A stretch of 64,000 nt of DNA. Source: Pseudotamlana agarivorans. GTDB lineage: Bacteria; Bacteroidota; Bacteroidia; Flavobacteriales; Flavobacteriaceae. Below the pieces are notes generated by a model. It saw nothing but the letters and a program-made list of their open reading frames with translations, had not been told where the DNA came from and ran no database searches. This document shows positions 62,201 through 64,000 of this stretch, piece after piece (position 1 is the stretch's first letter; each line of letters starts with the position of its first letter). Location of the stretch: assembly GCF_018860245.1 (NCBI RefSeq), contig NZ_JAHKPD010000007.1, positions 222,265 to 286,264 on the forward strand. The letters run 5' to 3'. The translations under genes were made by a program, and so were the position numbers.

Positions 62201-64000
62201 CCCAATATCTTATTTATGGCCGAAGTGATTGGACAGAATCGGTTTCAATATCGACCAATCCAGGTTGTTTATTAAAGATGACTTTATTTAATAGTAATGA
62301 TCTTGCTTCTGGCTCATGCGCAGGCGATGTTAATAATGATGGCATTGATGATCTTATTTTAGGACATTATAAACAGTATAGTTACGATTATAAAGTTAAT
62401 GCAGATCCAGGTTTTGCCTATGTTATTTTTGGTAAAGAAACTCTGGATACGGAAGATCCTATAATAGATTGTCCAGCAAACCAAATTTTAGCATCAGGAG
62501 AGCTACTTCCAGATTATACCACTTTAGCTTCGGTAACAGATAATTGTGATTCTTGCATAGTCATCACCCAAGTTCCTGCCGTAGGAAGCGCATACACTCC
62601 TGGTATGACCATTACACTTACTGCCACGGATAAAAACGGTAATTCAATAAATTGTTCTTTTACAGTAGATGAAGATATAGACACTGAAAATCCAACAGCA
62701 AGCAATCCCGCAGCGATTCATGTATCATGTTCAGGAGATGTTCCAACAGAGGATATTACAGTCGTTACAGATGAAGCAGATGATAGTGGCGATCCTCCAA
62801 CAGTAGCATTTGTTGGCGATGTTAGCGATGGAAATAGTAATCCAGAAGTCATCACAAGAACTTATAGCGTTACTGATGAAGCTGGGAATTCAATAAATGT
62901 AGAGCAAACTATTTCAGTTAACGACACAGAAACCCCTATAGCTAGCAGCCCTGTAGCTGTGAACGTGTCTTGCAAAAGCGCTATTCCTTCCGAAGATATT
63001 TCAGTAGTTATGGATGAAGCTGATAATTGTACAGCAAATCCAACTGTAGCTTTTGTTAGCGATGTTAGCGACGGAAACATAAACCCAGAGGTCATTACAA
63101 GAACTTATAGCGTTACTGATGAAGCTGGGAATTCAATAAATGTAGAGCAAATCATCACAATAAATGACACTGAAAACCCAACAGCAAGCCATCCTTCACC
63201 AATATACGTGTCTTGCTCAGGTGCTATTCCAACAGAAGATATTTCAGTAGTTATGGATGAAGCTGATAATTGTACAGCAAATCCAACAGTAGCTTTTGTT
63301 AGCGATGTTAGCGATGGAAACACAAACCCAGAAGTCATCACAAGAACTTATAGCGTTACTGATGAAGCAGGGAATTCAATAGAAGTAGAGCAAACTATTT
63401 CAGTTAACGACACAGAAACCCCTATAGCTAGCAACCCTGTAGCTGTGAACGTGTCTTGTTCAGGTGCTATTCCTTCCGAAGATATTTCAGTAGTTATAGA
63501 TGAAGCTGATAATTGTACAGCAAATCCAACTGTAGCTTTTGTTAGCGATGTTAGCGATGGAAATAGTAATCCAGAGGTCATCACAAGAACTTACAGTGTT
63601 ACCGATGAAGCTGGGAATTCAATAAATGTAGAGCAAATCATTACCATTGAGGACTCTATCAATCCAGAAATTGTTTGTCCAGGAGATATCACACAAACGG
63701 TAGATTCAGGGTCAACAACAGCGACAGTTACCTTTACCAACCCTGTAGGCACCGATAATTGCACGGTGAATGCTACAACACAAATAGCAGGTTTGGCTTC
63801 AGGGTCGGCATTCCCAATCGGGACAACCCTAATTACTTTTGAAGTTAGCGATGTTGCAGGAAACACAGCAACCTGTAGTTTCAACGTGATTGTAGAAGAT
63901 GAAATTCCAGTGGATTGTCGTATTAACGATACCACAAACCCAACAGCAAGCCATCCTTCACCAATATACGTGTCTTGCTCAGGCGCTATTCCAACAGAAG
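59242..64000 (+). CDS. Giant secreted surface protein with FG-GAP beta-propellers and HYR/Ig-like repeats, C-terminus beyond the window
   Basis: The frame is open from ATG 59242 to the window end (over 1586 residues). A signal peptide (YIILCFFLFCNVFASLSQ) is followed by FG-GAP repeats with DxNxDGxxD calcium loops (DINGDGIDDI, DINNDGIKDI, DVNGDGIGDV) over residues about 35-505. An HYR-like domain (PTITCPSGTQELYANS) comes next, then a second FG-GAP block (about 595-1070), another HYR-like domain (PIIDCPANQILASGE), and from residue about 1150 four tandem 81-residue modules plus a further HYR domain (PEIVCPGDITQTV). Calcium-stabilised adhesins of this build in Flavobacteria are usually exported by the type IX system through a C-terminal domain, expected outside the window. 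Confidence 0.88.
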   Translation, partial: MHNKSKNRIGYKSKPYIILCFFLFCNVFASLSQGDPNVPISITDDTQRFSVYGEQEADDLGESVSDLGDINGDGIDDIITGAPGIDDGTILRVGEAYVIFGATGITSASVDVNNLDGSNGFTVRGLSTNDQMGIEVSSAGDINNDGIKDILIGSSGKAIIIFGSNSGFSALYTTTDIDGINGIILDGAGNFGESVSHLDDVNGDGIGDVIIGESGSDGHAYVFYGSSTIGHTNVTLLDGSNGFNIEGFSQSGSGYDLKVSHAGDINNDGITDIILGFPSYDEGTLSYSGRVVVIFGNSTGFPSVFSVASLNGTNGFALTDDIDYSKLGMTVSDAKDFNGDGIDDLAITSKESAYVIFGKSTPFAALEDISDIPAAEKFVFKSGWYQYTDTFSGIDGLSDINNDGITDLIVSVPHWYGYARSGSVYVIYGSTSLPASMESLDVTGVNGYHVFDDVRYSYKGFGYAVSHAGDFNNDGLTDFVVGQKISTTYNRIGATHVFFGNTFDVIDNEAPTITCPSGTQELYANSVLPNYISFLSSVNDNSSYNTEMVYTQTPVEGTIFTSNTNVEITVTDRAGNTSSCSFMVTLKTTTQEIDCSTTNFSTNNLNGTNGLVVYGEEANSYAGHDVNTAGDVNGDGIDDFIVLAKGDTVNHTGPYSGYHIDVFGGVYIIFGTSNGFPPNIDLEYLNGVNGFKINSDNLPHSRTSSDNNFGKADTAGDINNDGFDDIIISNPYRGSRAGHIFVVYGKASGYTSDFDLATLDGTNGFTIIGTGTNGFAGLDLDNLGDVNGDNIDDVILANGTSSGYSESGKCFVIYGSTSGYSTLFNLSSLDGTNGFIITSNGTTTENIGRSVAGLGDVNGDNINDMAIGGSKDRKFVVYGKPSSANFPSTFNVEDLDGSNGFAVEHSVLSISSYVSHANDVNNDGLNDIIFGNKHVLFGSNTFPAVFDLETLDGTNGFFTSGTGKVFNSAGDFNNDGYDDLVYGDYSSQYLIYGRSDWTESVSISTNPGCLLKMTLFNSNDLASGSCAGDVNNDGIDDLILGHYKQYSYDYKVNADPGFAYVIFGKETLDTEDPIIDCPANQILASGELLPDYTTLASVTDNCDSCIVITQVPAVGSAYTPGMTITLTATDKNGNSINCSFTVDEDIDTENPTASNPAAIHVSCSGDVPTEDITVVTDEADDSGDPPTVAFVGDVSDGNSNPEVITRTYSVTDEAGNSINVEQTISVNDTETPIASSPVAVNVSCKSAIPSEDISVVMDEADNCTANPTVAFVSDVSDGNINPEVITRTYSVTDEAGNSINVEQIITINDTENPTASHPSPIYVSCSGAIPTEDISVVMDEADNCTANPTVAFVSDVSDGNTNPEVITRTYSVTDEAGNSIEVEQTISVNDTETPIASNPVAVNVSCSGAIPSEDISVVIDEADNCTANPTVAFVSDVSDGNSNPEVITRTYSVTDEAGNSINVEQIITIEDSINPEIVCPGDITQTVDSGSTTATVTFTNPVGTDNCTVNATTQIAGLASGSAFPIGTTLITFEVSDVAGNTATCSFNVIVEDEIPVDCRINDTTNPTASHPSPIYVSCSGAIPTE
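62686..63657 (+). repeat. Four tandem 243-bp coding repeats (81 residues each) in the giant protein
   Basis: Units begin at 62686, 62929, 63172 and 63415. Each encodes a module with V-x-V-S-C at its start, then ISVVMDEADNCTANPTVAFV and VITRTYSVTDEAGNS. Units 2-4 are nearly identical in DNA, while unit 1 is more diverged (its DDSGDP replaces the DNCTAN segment). After an intervening HYR domain (63658-63933) another unit starts at about 63934 and runs off the window. The high identity marks recent expansion or gene conversion. Confidence 0.9.

Noticed and set aside
61434..63935. A row of minus-strand frames of 63-114 codons
   Set aside because: They recur with the 243-bp period because they are antisense readings of the tandem repeats in the giant surface protein, whose plus frame is open throughout.

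Overview
The window comes from a low-GC member of the Bacteroidota, most likely a marine Flavobacteriaceae. The signs are many TAnnTTTG-type promoter boxes, few Shine-Dalgarno sequences, lipoprotein signals ending in SCK or TCK, an NhaD Na+/H+ antiporter, mevalonate-pathway genes, a very large FG-GAP/HYR surface protein, and flavobacterial-style dispersed hairpin repeats. I found no rRNA, tRNA, CRISPR array, prophage or intact insertion sequence.

Layout. 0-5 kb is housekeeping: partial ExbB/TolQ, nhaD, anmK and an acyl-CoA dehydrogenase. 5.0-7.6 kb and 15.8-20.4 kb form a two-part arsenosugar locus. The first part has the peroxidase-like protein, radical SAM ArsS, a rhodanese and a TIGR04282-type transferase. 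The second has purine nucleoside phosphorylase, ArsM, a sterol-desaturase-family hydroxylase, DUF547 and a TIGR04283-type glycosyltransferase. An FAD oxidoreductase and a membrane 4Fe-4S protein follow at 21.5-24.6 kb and may supply electrons. Between the two parts, at 7.7-15.7 kb, lie two convergent gene pairs: an exported His-domain/ATP-grasp dikinase with a serine hydrolase, facing a second serine hydrolase with a nucleotide-translocase-like membrane protein fused to HEAT repeats. This is my best candidate for an undescribed system.

24.7-28.7 kb holds a candidate structured RNA with a perfect 22-bp closing stem, then three membrane glycosyltransferase genes and a 225-bp tandem duplication. 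29.1-34.6 kb is a polyamine operon (arginine decarboxylase, agmatinase, deoxyhypusine-synthase-like protein, GNAT/nitrilase fusion) followed by two acidic small proteins. 34.7-37 kb is a repeat-rich accessory patch with hypothetical genes and a toxin-antitoxin relic. 37-46 kb has rluB, a coiled-coil protein, a prenyltransferase, two mevalonate-pathway genes interrupted by a four-helix-bundle gene, and an HI0933-type flavoprotein/GDPD/thioesterase operon. 46-54.4 kb has a probably frameshifted lipoprotein, an aldo/keto reductase whose expected start codon is ATT, an msrB-msrA-selO repair operon, a lipoprotein, and transketolase/transaldolase. 54.7-59 kb has a DUF2490 protein, a TPR histidine kinase/LuxR regulator pair and a small membrane protein. 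59.2 kb to the right edge is the 5' part of the FG-GAP/HYR giant protein, with 243-bp tandem repeats.

How the genes fit together. ArsM methylates arsenite and ArsS adds the deoxyadenosyl group. A phosphorylase can then remove adenine, and the transferases can modify the ribose. Eight-base-pair hairpins of one repeat family sit 3-9 nt upstream of three of these genes. Assignments rest on motifs read by eye and remembered family knowledge; no database search was run.
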